From the NCBI GenBank assembly GCA_003156595.1, contig PMHH01000083.1, positions 11,482-47,257 on the forward strand: a stretch of DNA of 35,776 nt. Direction: 5' to 3'. This document shows, in pieces, positions 20,661 to 29,247 of this stretch (its first letter is position 1; every line of letters starts with the position of its first letter). Under the pieces are notes generated by a model that searched no databases, was not told the DNA's origin, and worked only from the letters and a program-made list of their open reading frames with translations. Position numbers and translations under genes: made by a program. The stretch comes from Acidimicrobiaceae bacterium (lineage in GTDB: Bacteria > Actinomycetota > Acidimicrobiia > Acidimicrobiales > Palsa-688).

Positions 20661-22100
20661 GTGCGGCTCGATGGGTTGATTGCGGAGGCGAGCCTGCGGG
20701 AGTTGGGCCTCCTCGAGGTTGTGGTAGGGGGTCAGGCAACGGAGGTGGTGGCTCTGACCATGGACTCGCGCCAGGCGACGCCCGGTGCGCTCTTTGCGTG
20801 CGTGCCCGGTCACACTAGAGACGGCCATGCCTTCGCGGCGGCCGCGGTGGCGGGTGGAGCCGTGGCCGTATTGAGCGAACGACCCCTCGACCTGGCCGTG
20901 CCTCAGGTTGTCGTTTCCTCGGTGCGACGGGCGATCGGTCCGCTGGCCGATGCTCTCTTCGGTCATCCGTCGCGTTCGCTGGTTGTGGTGGGTGTAACTG
21001 GTACCAACGGCAAGACGACGACGTGCGCCTTGCTGCAAGGAGCGTTCCAGGCGAATGGTTGGACGAGCGACACCATCGGTACGCTCACTCAGCAGCGAAC
21101 CACACCCGAGGCGCCCGAACTGCAGAATCTACTGGCCGACTGGCGCGACGGCGGTGGCCACGCCATCGCCATGGAAGTGTCGTCGCACGCCCTTGTCCAG
21201 CACCGCGTCGACGCCGTCCACTTCGCGGCCGGGGTCTTTACCAACCTCACCCCGGAACACCTCGACTACCACCACAATATGGACGACTATTTCGAGGCCA
21301 AGGCCATGCTGTTCAGCCCCGAACGGCTCGAGTTGGCCGTGATCAACAGGTCCGACCCGTGGGGGCAACGGCTGATCGAACGGCTCTTGAAGGCTGCGGT
21401 GGCAGTCGAGACCTTCGGGCCCGAGGACGCCGCAGAACTCGATTTGTCGGTGACAAAGAGTCGCTTCGTGTGGGATGGTCAGACGATCACCGTGAACCTC
21501 GGCGGGCGGTTCAACGTCGCCAACGCGCTGGCGGCTGCGACCTGTGCCCGGGCCCTCGGTGTCCCTTCCGACGCTATCGCCGCGGGCGTGGCCGGCGTCG
21601 ATGGCGTGCGGGGCCGCTTCCAACCGGTCGACGCGGGTCAGCCGTTTACGGTGTTGGTGGACTATGCCCACACACCTGACGGATTGAGCCAAGCGCTCCG
21701 GGCCGCACGCGAGCTCACCCAAGGCCGCCTCCTCGTCGTCTTCGGCGCCGGCGGTGACCGAGACCACGACAAGCGACCGCTCATGGGGGCGGCCGCAGCC
21801 CAACTCGCAGACTTGGCGGTGGTCACCTCTGACAACCCCCGCTCCGAGGACCCCGACGAGATCATCGAGCAGGTGGTCGCCGGCGCGGCTGACGGGTCGA
21901 ACCTGGTGATCGAACCCGATCGGGCGGCCGCCATCTCCACCGCTCTCGCGAACGCCCAGCCCGGGGACGTGGTCATCATCGCGGGCAAAGGCCACGAGCC
22001 CGGTCAGGAGATCAACGGGAGGACTATTCCCTTCGACGACGCCGAGACCGCGCGGAAGTCGCTGGTGCGGATCCTGACGTCGCGGCGGCAGCCCGGATGA
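20661..22100 (+). CDS. murE: UDP-MurNAc-tripeptide synthetase MurE
   Basis: The cytoplasmic ligase adds the third stem-peptide residue to UDP-MurNAc-L-Ala-D-Glu. The 479-aa protein has the N-terminal UDP-binding part (TMDSRQATPGALFACVPG), P-loop VTGTNGKTTTCALL, the carbamylated-lysine region DYFEAKAMLF, the linker FNVANALAA, and DYAHTPDGL. DNPRSEDPDEI follows: the DNPR motif marks enzymes using meso-diaminopimelate rather than lysine. GTG 20661 follows GAGGTCGAG and lies 7 bp after ftsI. Its stop overlaps mraY by ATGA, leaving no room for murF, the usual next gene. Confidence 0.97.
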   Translation: MRLDGLIAEASLRELGLLEVVVGGQATEVVALTMDSRQATPGALFACVPGHTRDGHAFAAAAVAGGAVAVLSERPLDLAVPQVVVSSVRRAIGPLADALFGHPSRSLVVVGVTGTNGKTTTCALLQGAFQANGWTSDTIGTLTQQRTTPEAPELQNLLADWRDGGGHAIAMEVSSHALVQHRVDAVHFAAGVFTNLTPEHLDYHHNMDDYFEAKAMLFSPERLELAVINRSDPWGQRLIERLLKAAVAVETFGPEDAAELDLSVTKSRFVWDGQTITVNLGGRFNVANALAAATCARALGVPSDAIAAGVAGVDGVRGRFQPVDAGQPFTVLVDYAHTPDGLSQALRAARELTQGRLLVVFGAGGDRDHDKRPLMGAAAAQLADLAVVTSDNPRSEDPDEIIEQVVAGAADGSNLVIEPDRAAAISTALANAQPGDVVIIAGKGHEPGQEINGRTIPFDDAETARKSLVRILTSRRQPG

Positions 22101-23125
22101 CCGACCTGCTTCTGGCGGGCAGCGTGGCGCTGCTGGTCTCGATGCTCGGGACGCCGCTGCTCATCACCTGGCTGAAGGCGCAGGGCATCGGGCAGCAGAT
22201 CCGCGAGGACGGGCCCGAAGGTCACCTCACCAAGGCCGGCACCCCGACGATGGGCGGCGTCGCCATAATCGGCGCCGCCGTCATCGGTTATCTGGTGTCG
22301 CACATCGAAGGCACCTTCACCACTCGCGGCCTAGCCGCCATGCTGGCGGTGTGCGCCGCGGCTGCTCTGGGTCTGGCTGACGACTGGATCAAGGTGCACC
22401 GTCAACGGAGCCTGGGTCTCAACAAGCGGGCGAAAGCTGCCGGCCAGCTCATCATCGCGGTCGCCTTCTCGGTGGTGTGCGTGACCTGGCTCAAGGTGGA
22501 TACCCACCTGTCGTTCACCCGCTACAACTCCCTGGGGATCAACCTGGGCCGGGTCGGCTGGGTGATCTTCGCCGTGCTCGTCATTGTCGGCTGCAGCAAC
22601 GCCGTCAACCTCACCGATGGCCTGGATGGCCTCGCCGCCGGGTCGTCCATCTTCACCTTTTCGGCGTTCACGGTGATCGGCTTCTACCAACTGCGTCACT
22701 TCGCCATCTATCGCAATCCCGCCCCCCTAGACGAGGCGGCCATGGCCGCGGCCATGATCGGCGCCTGCGCCGGCTTCCTGTGGTTCAACGCCGCACCGGC
22801 GCGCATCTTCATGGGTGACACCGGGTCGCTCGGTATTGGGACAGCGATCGCCACCCTGGCCCTGCTCGAGAACGTCGATTTGCTGCTGCCGATCGTCGGC
22901 GGGCTGTTCGTGTTCGAGACGGTGTCGGTCATCATCCAGGTCGCCAGCTTCCGCCTGTTCCGCCGCCGGGTGTTCCGTATGGCACCCATCCACCACCACT
23001 TCGAGCTGGTTGGCTGGCCGGAGACGACCGTCATCGTCCGGTTTTGGATCCTGGCCGGTTTGTGCACCGCGCTGGCGTTGGGGGCCTTCTACGCCGACTT
23101 CCTTTCGAAAGGAGGCACCGGTTGA
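22097..23125 (+). CDS. mraY: Phospho-MurNAc-pentapeptide transferase MraY
   Basis: MraY moves phospho-MurNAc-pentapeptide from UDP onto undecaprenyl phosphate, making lipid I at the inner membrane face. The 342-aa protein has about ten membrane helices. Family motifs are present: GTPTMGGVAI near the start, LGLADDWIKV (first Asp pair), NAVNLTDGLDGLAAG, FMGDTGSLGIG and APIHHHFELVGWPE. The start ATG overlaps murE by four bases. Its TGA overlaps the TTG start of murD, and the murD ribosome site AAAGGAGG lies inside mraY. Confidence 0.97.
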   Translation: MTDLLLAGSVALLVSMLGTPLLITWLKAQGIGQQIREDGPEGHLTKAGTPTMGGVAIIGAAVIGYLVSHIEGTFTTRGLAAMLAVCAAAALGLADDWIKVHRQRSLGLNKRAKAAGQLIIAVAFSVVCVTWLKVDTHLSFTRYNSLGINLGRVGWVIFAVLVIVGCSNAVNLTDGLDGLAAGSSIFTFSAFTVIGFYQLRHFAIYRNPAPLDEAAMAAAMIGACAGFLWFNAAPARIFMGDTGSLGIGTAIATLALLENVDLLLPIVGGLFVFETVSVIIQVASFRLFRRRVFRMAPIHHHFELVGWPETTVIVRFWILAGLCTALALGAFYADFLSKGGTG

Positions 23126-24489
23126 CCGATCGCGCCAAGACCAGCCGCAAGATAGCCATCATCGGGTTCGGGGTGACGGGCCGAGCCGTGGCGCGCGTGC
23201 TGGTGGAAGCCGGCGACGAACCGTTCGTGCTCGACGACAACCTTTCCCCCGAAACGGACTTGGCTGCGGCCGCGATTGGCGTGACGGTCGAGCCGATGGC
23301 CACGGGCGCGCTCGCCCGCCGCTTGGCCGGTTGTGATCTGGTTGTTCCCAGCCCAGGGGTCCCCTTCGCCCATCCGATCTATGCGGCCGCGGCCGAGGCC
23401 GGGGTGCCCATTTGGGCGGAGGTCGAGCTGGCGGCCCGGATGGCCGACCGGGACGGCGGCCCCCGATTGGTGGCCGTCACTGGGACCAACGGCAAGACGA
23501 GTGTCACGACCCTGGCCACGGCGATCCTCCAGGCCTCGGGCGTGCACGCCGTCGCCGCTGGCAACATTGGTGCGCCCATGATCGAAGCCGTTAGCTCGGG
23601 CGCGGAGGTGATCGTGGTGGAGGTGTCGTCCTTCCAGTTGCAGTTCACCGAAGAGTTCCGTCCGGCTGTCAGTTGCTGGCTGAATCTGGCTCCCGACCAT
23701 CTCGACTGGCACCCGACCCTCGCGCACTACGCAGAGGCCAAGGCCCGCATCTGGGCCAACCAGGAGGCCGGCGACACCGCGGTGATCAACGCCGACGACG
23801 CCGCCATCTCGGCGCTGGCCCGCCGGATCCCTCCCGGTGTCACGAGAGCGACATTCTCCGTCCAGGGGCGCGCCGATTTCGCGGTCGAAGGGGACCGGCT
23901 GGTCGATCCCGGGGGCGACACGTTGATCACCCTCGGCGAGCTGCCCCGCGCGCTGCCCCATGACCTCTCCAACGCCCTGGCTGCCGCCGCGGTGGCCCTT
24001 TCAGCCGGAGCGAGCAAGAAGGGTTGTCGTGATGCCCTAGCCTCCACCCCACTGCTGCCCCATCGAGTCAGCTTCGTCGGCGAGGGGGGCGGCGTGCGCT
24101 GGTACGACGATTCCAAGGCGACGACCCCGGCCTCGGTCATCGCGGCCGTGAGCGGCTTCTCCTCGGTCGTGCTGATCGCCGGCGGACGCAACAAGGGGCT
24201 CGACCTCGGGGCGCTGGTGGCGACCGTTCCGCCCGTCCACGCGGTCGTCGCCATTGGTGATGCGGCTGCTGAAGTCGAAGCGGCCTTCCAGGGTCTGGTA
24301 CCCGTGACCGTCGCTCTGGACATGGACGCCGCTGTTGATGCAGCCGCCCGCCTGGCCCGAGTTGGCGACGGCGTGCTGCTGTCTCCCGGGTGCACCAGCT
24401 TCGACTGGTACCCGTCATATGCCACCCGAGGCGAACACTTTGCCGCGATCGTGACCCGCCGTCTGGACCGAGAGGAGCACCAATGCTGA
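23122..24489 (+). CDS. murD: UDP-MurNAc-L-alanine:D-glutamate ligase MurD
   Basis: MurD adds D-glutamate to UDP-MurNAc-L-Ala. The 455-aa protein has an N-terminal Rossmann domain (KIAIIGFGVTGRAVARVL), PSPGVPFAHPIY, P-loop AVTGTNGKTSVTTLA, VVEVSSFQLQ, NLAPDHLDWHPTLAHYAEAKARIW with the carbamylated-lysine region, and WYDDSKATTPASV, followed by LSPGCTSFDWY. The TTG start at 23122 is preferred because AAAGGAGG lies seven bases before it and it overlaps the mraY stop (TTGA). The track's 23044 start would lie inside mraY. Such a rare start may reduce output. Confidence 0.96.
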   Translation: MTDRAKTSRKIAIIGFGVTGRAVARVLVEAGDEPFVLDDNLSPETDLAAAAIGVTVEPMATGALARRLAGCDLVVPSPGVPFAHPIYAAAAEAGVPIWAEVELAARMADRDGGPRLVAVTGTNGKTSVTTLATAILQASGVHAVAAGNIGAPMIEAVSSGAEVIVVEVSSFQLQFTEEFRPAVSCWLNLAPDHLDWHPTLAHYAEAKARIWANQEAGDTAVINADDAAISALARRIPPGVTRATFSVQGRADFAVEGDRLVDPGGDTLITLGELPRALPHDLSNALAAAAVALSAGASKKGCRDALASTPLLPHRVSFVGEGGGVRWYDDSKATTPASVIAAVSGFSSVVLIAGGRNKGLDLGALVATVPPVHAVVAIGDAAAEVEAAFQGLVPVTVALDMDAAVDAAARLARVGDGVLLSPGCTSFDWYPSYATRGEHFAAIVTRRLDREEHQC

Positions 24490-25667
24490 CCCGCGAACCG
24501 CGTGCCAATTTCACCTCATTGGCTGAAAGGAACCGTCCGGCCCGACCTTCCCAGCGGACCAGGACCGCCAAGGGCGGGATCTTCTGGGTGCTCGTCATCC
24601 TGGTCTCGATCCTGTGCCTCATCGGTGTGGTCATGGTGCTCTCGGCCTCGTCGATCGTTAGCCTCAACCAGTTCGGTTCTCCGTGGTACTTCTTTGGCCG
24701 GCAGGTGATGTGGCTGGCTATCGGGTCGCTCGGGTTCCTGCTTGCGCTCCGCGTCGACCACCGGCGCTGGCGTCGATTGGCGACCCCCTTTATGTTCGCG
24801 ACCGTCGGCCTCCTCTTCGTCGTGTTGATCCCCGGAATCGGGGTGAGAGCCGCCGGAGCCTCGAGATGGTTCGGCACGTCGTCGTTGCAGGTCCAGCCCT
24901 CCGAACTGGCCAAACTGGCCCTGGTGCTGTTCGCAGCCGACATCCTGGATCGCCGCGCCACCAAGCGGGATTGGCGATACCAGATGAGCCCGGTCATCGC
25001 CGTCCTTGGCCTTCTGGTCCTTCTGGTCATGGCCCAACCGGACATGGGGACGGCATTGGTGATGGCGTTCATAGCCGTGGCCATGTTGATCACGGCCGGG
25101 ATGCCGATCAAGCCGCTCGGCGGCCTGCTGGCTGCAGGAGTGGGTGCGTTCACGCTCTTCGCGGTCGCGGCGCCCTACCGGTGGCAACGCATGACGTCGT
25201 TCCTGCATCCCTTCAAGGACGCCTCCAATACCGGTTACCAGGAGGTCCAGGCGCTGTTGGCTCTCAGCAATGGGCATGTTCTCGGCGACGGACTGGGCGC
25301 CAGCATCGCCACCTACGGGTACCTGCCGAACGCCCAGACGGACTTCATCTTCGCGGTCATCGGCGAGGAGACGGGACTTCTGGGCGGGCTGGTCCTGAGC
25401 GGATTGTTCATGACCCTCGCTCTGGTGGGGACCCGGATAACGTGCCGGGCCCCTTCCCGGTACGCGGCCTTGGTCGCAGCCGGGATCACGGCCTGGCTAA
25501 CCGGCCAAGCCGTGATCAACATCGGGGCCGTCGTGGGCCTGCTTCCGATCACCGGCGTGCCCCTCCCGTTCGTGTCTTTCGGTGGTTCGTCTCTCGTCAT
25601 CGCCATGTTCGGGGCCGGGATGCTGGCCAACATCGCCAAGTCTCCGCTCGGAAGCAACCTGGACTGA
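24483..25667 (+). CDS. ftsW: Septal peptidoglycan glycosyltransferase FtsW
   Basis: FtsW is the SEDS-family polymerase that builds glycan strands from lipid II with FtsI. The 394-aa protein has about ten membrane helices after a basic N-terminus. Typical SEDS stretches are VVMVLSASSIVSLNQFGSPWYFFGRQVMW, WFGTSSLQVQPSELAKLALVLFAADIL, MAQPDMGTALVM, a large loop YRWQRMTSFLHPFKDASNTGYQEVQALLAL, TDFIFAVIGEETGLLGG and INIGAVVGLLPITGVPLPFVSFGGSSL. ATG 24483 overlaps murD by ATGCTGA and follows GAGAGGAG. The stop shares one base with the murG start. Confidence 0.96.
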   Translation: MLTREPRANFTSLAERNRPARPSQRTRTAKGGIFWVLVILVSILCLIGVVMVLSASSIVSLNQFGSPWYFFGRQVMWLAIGSLGFLLALRVDHRRWRRLATPFMFATVGLLFVVLIPGIGVRAAGASRWFGTSSLQVQPSELAKLALVLFAADILDRRATKRDWRYQMSPVIAVLGLLVLLVMAQPDMGTALVMAFIAVAMLITAGMPIKPLGGLLAAGVGAFTLFAVAAPYRWQRMTSFLHPFKDASNTGYQEVQALLALSNGHVLGDGLGASIATYGYLPNAQTDFIFAVIGEETGLLGGLVLSGLFMTLALVGTRITCRAPSRYAALVAAGITAWLTGQAVINIGAVVGLLPITGVPLPFVSFGGSSLVIAMFGAGMLANIAKSPLGSNLD

Positions 25668-26797
25668 TGACCCGGTCACGCCACCGGCAGGTCTGGGCTT
25701 TGATCGCCGGCGGCGGCACAGGCGGGCATGTGGTTCCGGCCATCGCGATCGGCCAGGCGCTCGTGGAGCGCGGTCATGCCGTGGGGTCCATCCATTTCGT
25801 CGGGTCGAGCCGCGGGTTGGAACGTCGGATGGTGCCAGAAGCGGGCTTCGACGTAACGCTGCTCCCTGGCCGCGGTATCGCCCGCCGGCTCACCATTGAC
25901 AACGTCGGCGCCGTGGCCGGATTGGCGGGCGCGCTGGCCCAAGCCTTCATCCTGGTGGCACGTCTGCGTCCATCTGTCGTAGTCAGCGTCGGCGGCTATG
26001 CCAGTGTGGCCGGCGCGCTCGCCGCAATCGCCTGGCGGGTCCCACTCGTCGTCGCCGAGCAGAACGCCGTGCCCGGGTTGGCCAATCGGTTGGCGGGACG
26101 GTTCGCGGCCGCCTGCGCGGTGTCCTTCCCCGGCACGGCCCTCCCCCGGGCGGTGGTCACGGGCAACCCGGTCCGGGCCGAGGTGCTCGCCGTGGACCGT
26201 ACCGGTCCGGGCCGGGTCGCGGCGCGAGCCGCCTTGGAATTGCCCGCTGACAGGTTCGTGGTGGTGGTCGCCGGCGGCTCGCTCGGCGCCTACCGGCTCA
26301 ACGAGGCGGTGGTCCGTCTCGCCGGCGCCTGGGCTGGGCGGTCGGGTGTCGCCATCCGCCACGTGGTCGGGGAGCGGGACTTCGACGCCATCTCGGCCGA
26401 AGCGCCTACCTCGATGCCCGGCGGGCTGATCTACCAGCAGATCGGTTTCGAGGATCGGATGGGTCTGGCCCTGGCCGCCGCCGACGTGGCGGTGCAGCGC
26501 GCCGGGGCCAGCACCATCTCGGAGCTGACCGCCGTCGGCCTCGCCTCCATCCTCGTGCCCCTCCCAGGTGCACCCGGAGATCATCAGACCGCGAACGCCA
26601 GCCGGTTGGCCGAGGCCGGCGCGGCCATCGTGATACCCGACGCCGAGCTTGATGCCGCCCGGCTCGGGGCCGCGCTGGAACACCTCATCGACGACGGCGA
26701 CGCCCGTCATGCCATGGCCTCGGCGGCGCGGGAGCTGGGCCGCCCCGGTGCGGCAGAGGCGGTGGCCGTCCTGGCCGAGGAGCACGCCCGTGGCTGA
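25667..26797 (+). CDS. murG: Lipid II synthase MurG (GlcNAc transferase)
   Basis: MurG adds GlcNAc to lipid I to give lipid II on the cytoplasmic membrane face. The 376-aa GT-B enzyme has the first glycine loop IAGGGTGGHVVPAIA, VVSVGGYASVAGALAA, VVAEQNAVPGLANR, the second glycine loop VVAGGSLGAYRLNEAV, and the UDP-GlcNAc site AVQRAGASTISELTAVGLASILVPLPGAPGDHQTANA. The start ATG 25667 overlaps the ftsW stop (TGATG). The track's long ORF from 24683 is an out-of-frame extension through ftsW. The end overlaps murC by 8 bases. Confidence 0.97.
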   Translation: MTRSRHRQVWALIAGGGTGGHVVPAIAIGQALVERGHAVGSIHFVGSSRGLERRMVPEAGFDVTLLPGRGIARRLTIDNVGAVAGLAGALAQAFILVARLRPSVVVSVGGYASVAGALAAIAWRVPLVVAEQNAVPGLANRLAGRFAAACAVSFPGTALPRAVVTGNPVRAEVLAVDRTGPGRVAARAALELPADRFVVVVAGGSLGAYRLNEAVVRLAGAWAGRSGVAIRHVVGERDFDAISAEAPTSMPGGLIYQQIGFEDRMGLALAAADVAVQRAGASTISELTAVGLASILVPLPGAPGDHQTANASRLAEAGAAIVIPDAELDAARLGAALEHLIDDGDARHAMASAARELGRPGAAEAVAVLAEEHARG

Positions 26798-28244
26798 CTC
26801 CCGACTACCGCGCCCTTCTGCGCCGGCCGGGGTCGTGGACCTTAGTCGAACCCGCCGGGTGCATATCGTCGGGATCGGCGGCGCGGGCATGAGCGCCATC
26901 GCCACTGTGCTGATGGACATGGGCCACCGCGTCAGCGGCAGCGACGCCGCGGACTCCAAAGCTCTGCGCCGACTTGCGGCGCGAGGCGCTGATGTCCACG
27001 TCGGCCACGACCCGTCCTGGCTGGGCGAGGCCGAGGTGGTCGCCACCTCCACCGCCATCCCCTACGACGACGTCGAGGTCGTCGAGGCGGCCCGGCGCGG
27101 GTTGCGGGTGTGGCGCCGGGCCGAGTTGCTCCACGCCATCTGCGCAACGCGACGGACCATCGCGGTCGCCGGCACCCATGGCAAGACGAGCACCTCCTCC
27201 ATGCTGGCTCTCATCTTGGGCCACGCCGGACTGCACCCCTCGTTCATCATCGGCGGCGACATTGTGGGAGTCGGACCGGGTGCGGTCTGGGATCCGGACG
27301 GAGAGTGGATGGTGGTGGAGGCCGACGAGAGCGACGGCACCTTCCTCGAGTTGGGTGCCGAAGCGGTGGTCGTCACCAACGTGGAGCCCGACCACTTGGA
27401 CTTCTACGGCGACGAGAGGGCTTTGCGCAACGCCTTCGCCCGCTTCGTGGATCAGGCGCACGGGCCTCGGGTCCTGTGCGCCGACGACAGCGGGGCGGCG
27501 TCCTTGGCGGCGGCTACCGCGACGGACCGCGAGACCATCACGTACGGCATCAGCGAGACGGCTGACGTGCGGATCGAAGACCTGGGGTTCGGGCGGGCGG
27601 ACTCCCTCTTCTCCATCCGGCACGAGGGAGACCTGTGGGGTCCGTTCGAACTGTCCTCGCCTGGCTTGCTGTATGTCCGCAACGCCGTCGCCGCCCTCAG
27701 CATGGCCTACGCCCTCGGGGTGCCATGGGAGCGAGGGGGTGCCGCGCTCGCCGGTTATCGGGGTGTGGTCCGGCGATTCGAGCGGCGCGGCGAGCACAAT
27801 GGGGTGACGTTCGTCGACGACTACGGGCACCTGCCCACCGAGGTGGCGGACACGCTAAGTGCGGCTCGGGGTGGGGGCTGGACCCGAGTCGTGGCCGTCT
27901 TTCAACCCCACCGTTTCTCGCGGACCGCATCGTTGTGGCCGGCGTTCGGCGATGCGTTCGTGGGCGCCGACGTCTTGCTTGTCACCGACGTCTACTCAGC
28001 CGGGGAGCATCCGAGGGCAGGCGTGACCGGTCGACTGATCGTCGATGCCGTCCGGACCGCCCATCCCAACGCCGACGTCCGGTACGTCCCCACGCTCGAC
28101 AACGCCGCCTCCGAGTTGGCCCGGATCCTGCAGCCGGGTGACCTGTGCCTGACCTTGGGCGCCGGCGACCTCACGACCCTGCCAGATCGGTTTCTCGGCC
28201 CGGCGGGCGCGGCAGACGATCAGGAGGGGGCAGAGCATGGGTGA
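26790..28244 (+). CDS. murC: UDP-MurNAc:L-alanine ligase MurC
   Basis: MurC attaches the first stem-peptide residue. The 484-aa protein shows VHIVGIGGAGMSAIATVL, the SGSDAADS strand, STAIPYDDVEV, P-loop VAGTHGKTSTSSMLALIL, VVEADESDGTFLEL, NVEPDHLDFYGD, VRRFERRGEHNGVTFVDDYGHLPTEV and FQPHRFSRTASLW. The C-terminal motif normally reads DDYxHHPTE; here the second His is Leu. Such a substitution may be lineage-specific, and the rest of the enzyme is complete. GTG 26790 follows GAGGAG and overlaps murG by 8 bases. The end overlaps murB by 8. Confidence 0.96.
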   Translation: MADSRLPRPSAPAGVVDLSRTRRVHIVGIGGAGMSAIATVLMDMGHRVSGSDAADSKALRRLAARGADVHVGHDPSWLGEAEVVATSTAIPYDDVEVVEAARRGLRVWRRAELLHAICATRRTIAVAGTHGKTSTSSMLALILGHAGLHPSFIIGGDIVGVGPGAVWDPDGEWMVVEADESDGTFLELGAEAVVVTNVEPDHLDFYGDERALRNAFARFVDQAHGPRVLCADDSGAASLAAATATDRETITYGISETADVRIEDLGFGRADSLFSIRHEGDLWGPFELSSPGLLYVRNAVAALSMAYALGVPWERGGAALAGYRGVVRRFERRGEHNGVTFVDDYGHLPTEVADTLSAARGGGWTRVVAVFQPHRFSRTASLWPAFGDAFVGADVLLVTDVYSAGEHPRAGVTGRLIVDAVRTAHPNADVRYVPTLDNAASELARILQPGDLCLTLGAGDLTTLPDRFLGPAGAADDQEGAEHG

Positions 28245-29247
28245 CCGCCCTGGACCCCGGATGGCGGGTTCAGCCGGCCCCGCCGACGGTGACGCGGTGC
28301 GGGTGGCCCTCGACTCGTTGGCTTCGCTCGGTGATCAGGTGATCGCCGGCGGCGACCTCGGATCGATGACGACCTACCGGGTGGGTGGGCAGGCGGCCCT
28401 GCTGGTCACCGCCAGGAGCGAGGCCGACCTGACGCTGGTCGCGGCGGCCTCTGACACGTCGCGATTGCCGGTGCTCACGGTGGGGCGAGGATCCAACCTG
28501 CTGGTTGCGGATGCCGGTTTCGTAGGGATTGCGGTGGTGCTGGACCCGGTGGGATTTGGTGCGGTGAGCATCGCTGGGCACGCGGTCCAGGCGGGCGGGG
28601 CCGTTGCCCTGCCGGCCCTCGCCCGCCAGACCGTCGATGCCGGCCTGACGGGTTTGGAGTGGGCCGTGGGCGTTCCGGGATCGGTCGGTGGGGGAGTGCG
28701 GATGAACGCCGGTGGGCACGGCTCCGACATCGCCCACAACCTGCGCTCGTGCCGAGTGGTGGACCTAGGTGCCGGACGAGGTGAGGCCCGGTCGATGGTG
28801 TTGGCCGACCTCCACTACGGCTATCGCACCTCTGCGATCGGCCCCAGCCACGTTGTCATCGAGGCCGAGTTCGGCCTGGCAGGCGGCGACCGGGCCGTGG
28901 GTCGCGACACCATCCGCCACATCGTCCGGTGGCGGCGCGAACATCAGCCGGGCGGGCAGAACGCAGGCTCAGTGTTCACCAACCCGCCCGGGGAGCCGCC
29001 CGCCAATTCGGCCGGGTGGCTGATCGAGACGGCCGGGTGCAAAGGCCGGCGGTGGGGGAGCGCCATGGTGTCGCCGAAACACGCCAATTTCATCCAAGCC
29101 GACAGCGGCGGTTCGGCCGACGACGTTCGAGTGTTGATGGAGTGGGTGCGCGCCGAAGTGGCCCGAGTCCACGGCGTCGACCTGCGTACGGAGGTGAGAT
29201 TGATCGGCTTTCCCGACCAACCCTCAACATCAAGCAGAGGGTTATGA
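28237..29247 (+). CDS. murB: UDP-N-acetylenolpyruvoylglucosamine reductase MurB
   Basis: MurB is the FAD enzyme that reduces UDP-GlcNAc-enolpyruvate to UDP-MurNAc with NADPH. The 336-aa protein has the FAD-binding motifs TTYRVGGQAALLV, VGRGSNLLVADAGF and VGVPGSVGGGVRMNAGGHGSD. LHYGYRTSAI and the catalytic Ser region QNAGSVFTNPPGEPP follow, then WLIETAGCKGRRWGSAMVSPKHANFI and a C-terminal RTEVRLIG. YGYR without a long tyrosine loop suggests the shorter class. ATG 28237 overlaps murC, and the stop overlaps ftsQ by ATGA. A short N-terminal extension of about 20 residues precedes the fold. Confidence 0.96.
   Translation: MGDRPGPRMAGSAGPADGDAVRVALDSLASLGDQVIAGGDLGSMTTYRVGGQAALLVTARSEADLTLVAAASDTSRLPVLTVGRGSNLLVADAGFVGIAVVLDPVGFGAVSIAGHAVQAGGAVALPALARQTVDAGLTGLEWAVGVPGSVGGGVRMNAGGHGSDIAHNLRSCRVVDLGAGRGEARSMVLADLHYGYRTSAIGPSHVVIEAEFGLAGGDRAVGRDTIRHIVRWRREHQPGGQNAGSVFTNPPGEPPANSAGWLIETAGCKGRRWGSAMVSPKHANFIQADSGGSADDVRVLMEWVRAEVARVHGVDLRTEVRLIGFPDQPSTSSRGL

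Noticed and set aside
24683-25666. N-terminal extension of the murG ORF (704 aa in the track)
   Set aside because: It is an out-of-frame reading of ftsW; MurG starts at its own ATG, overlapping the ftsW stop.
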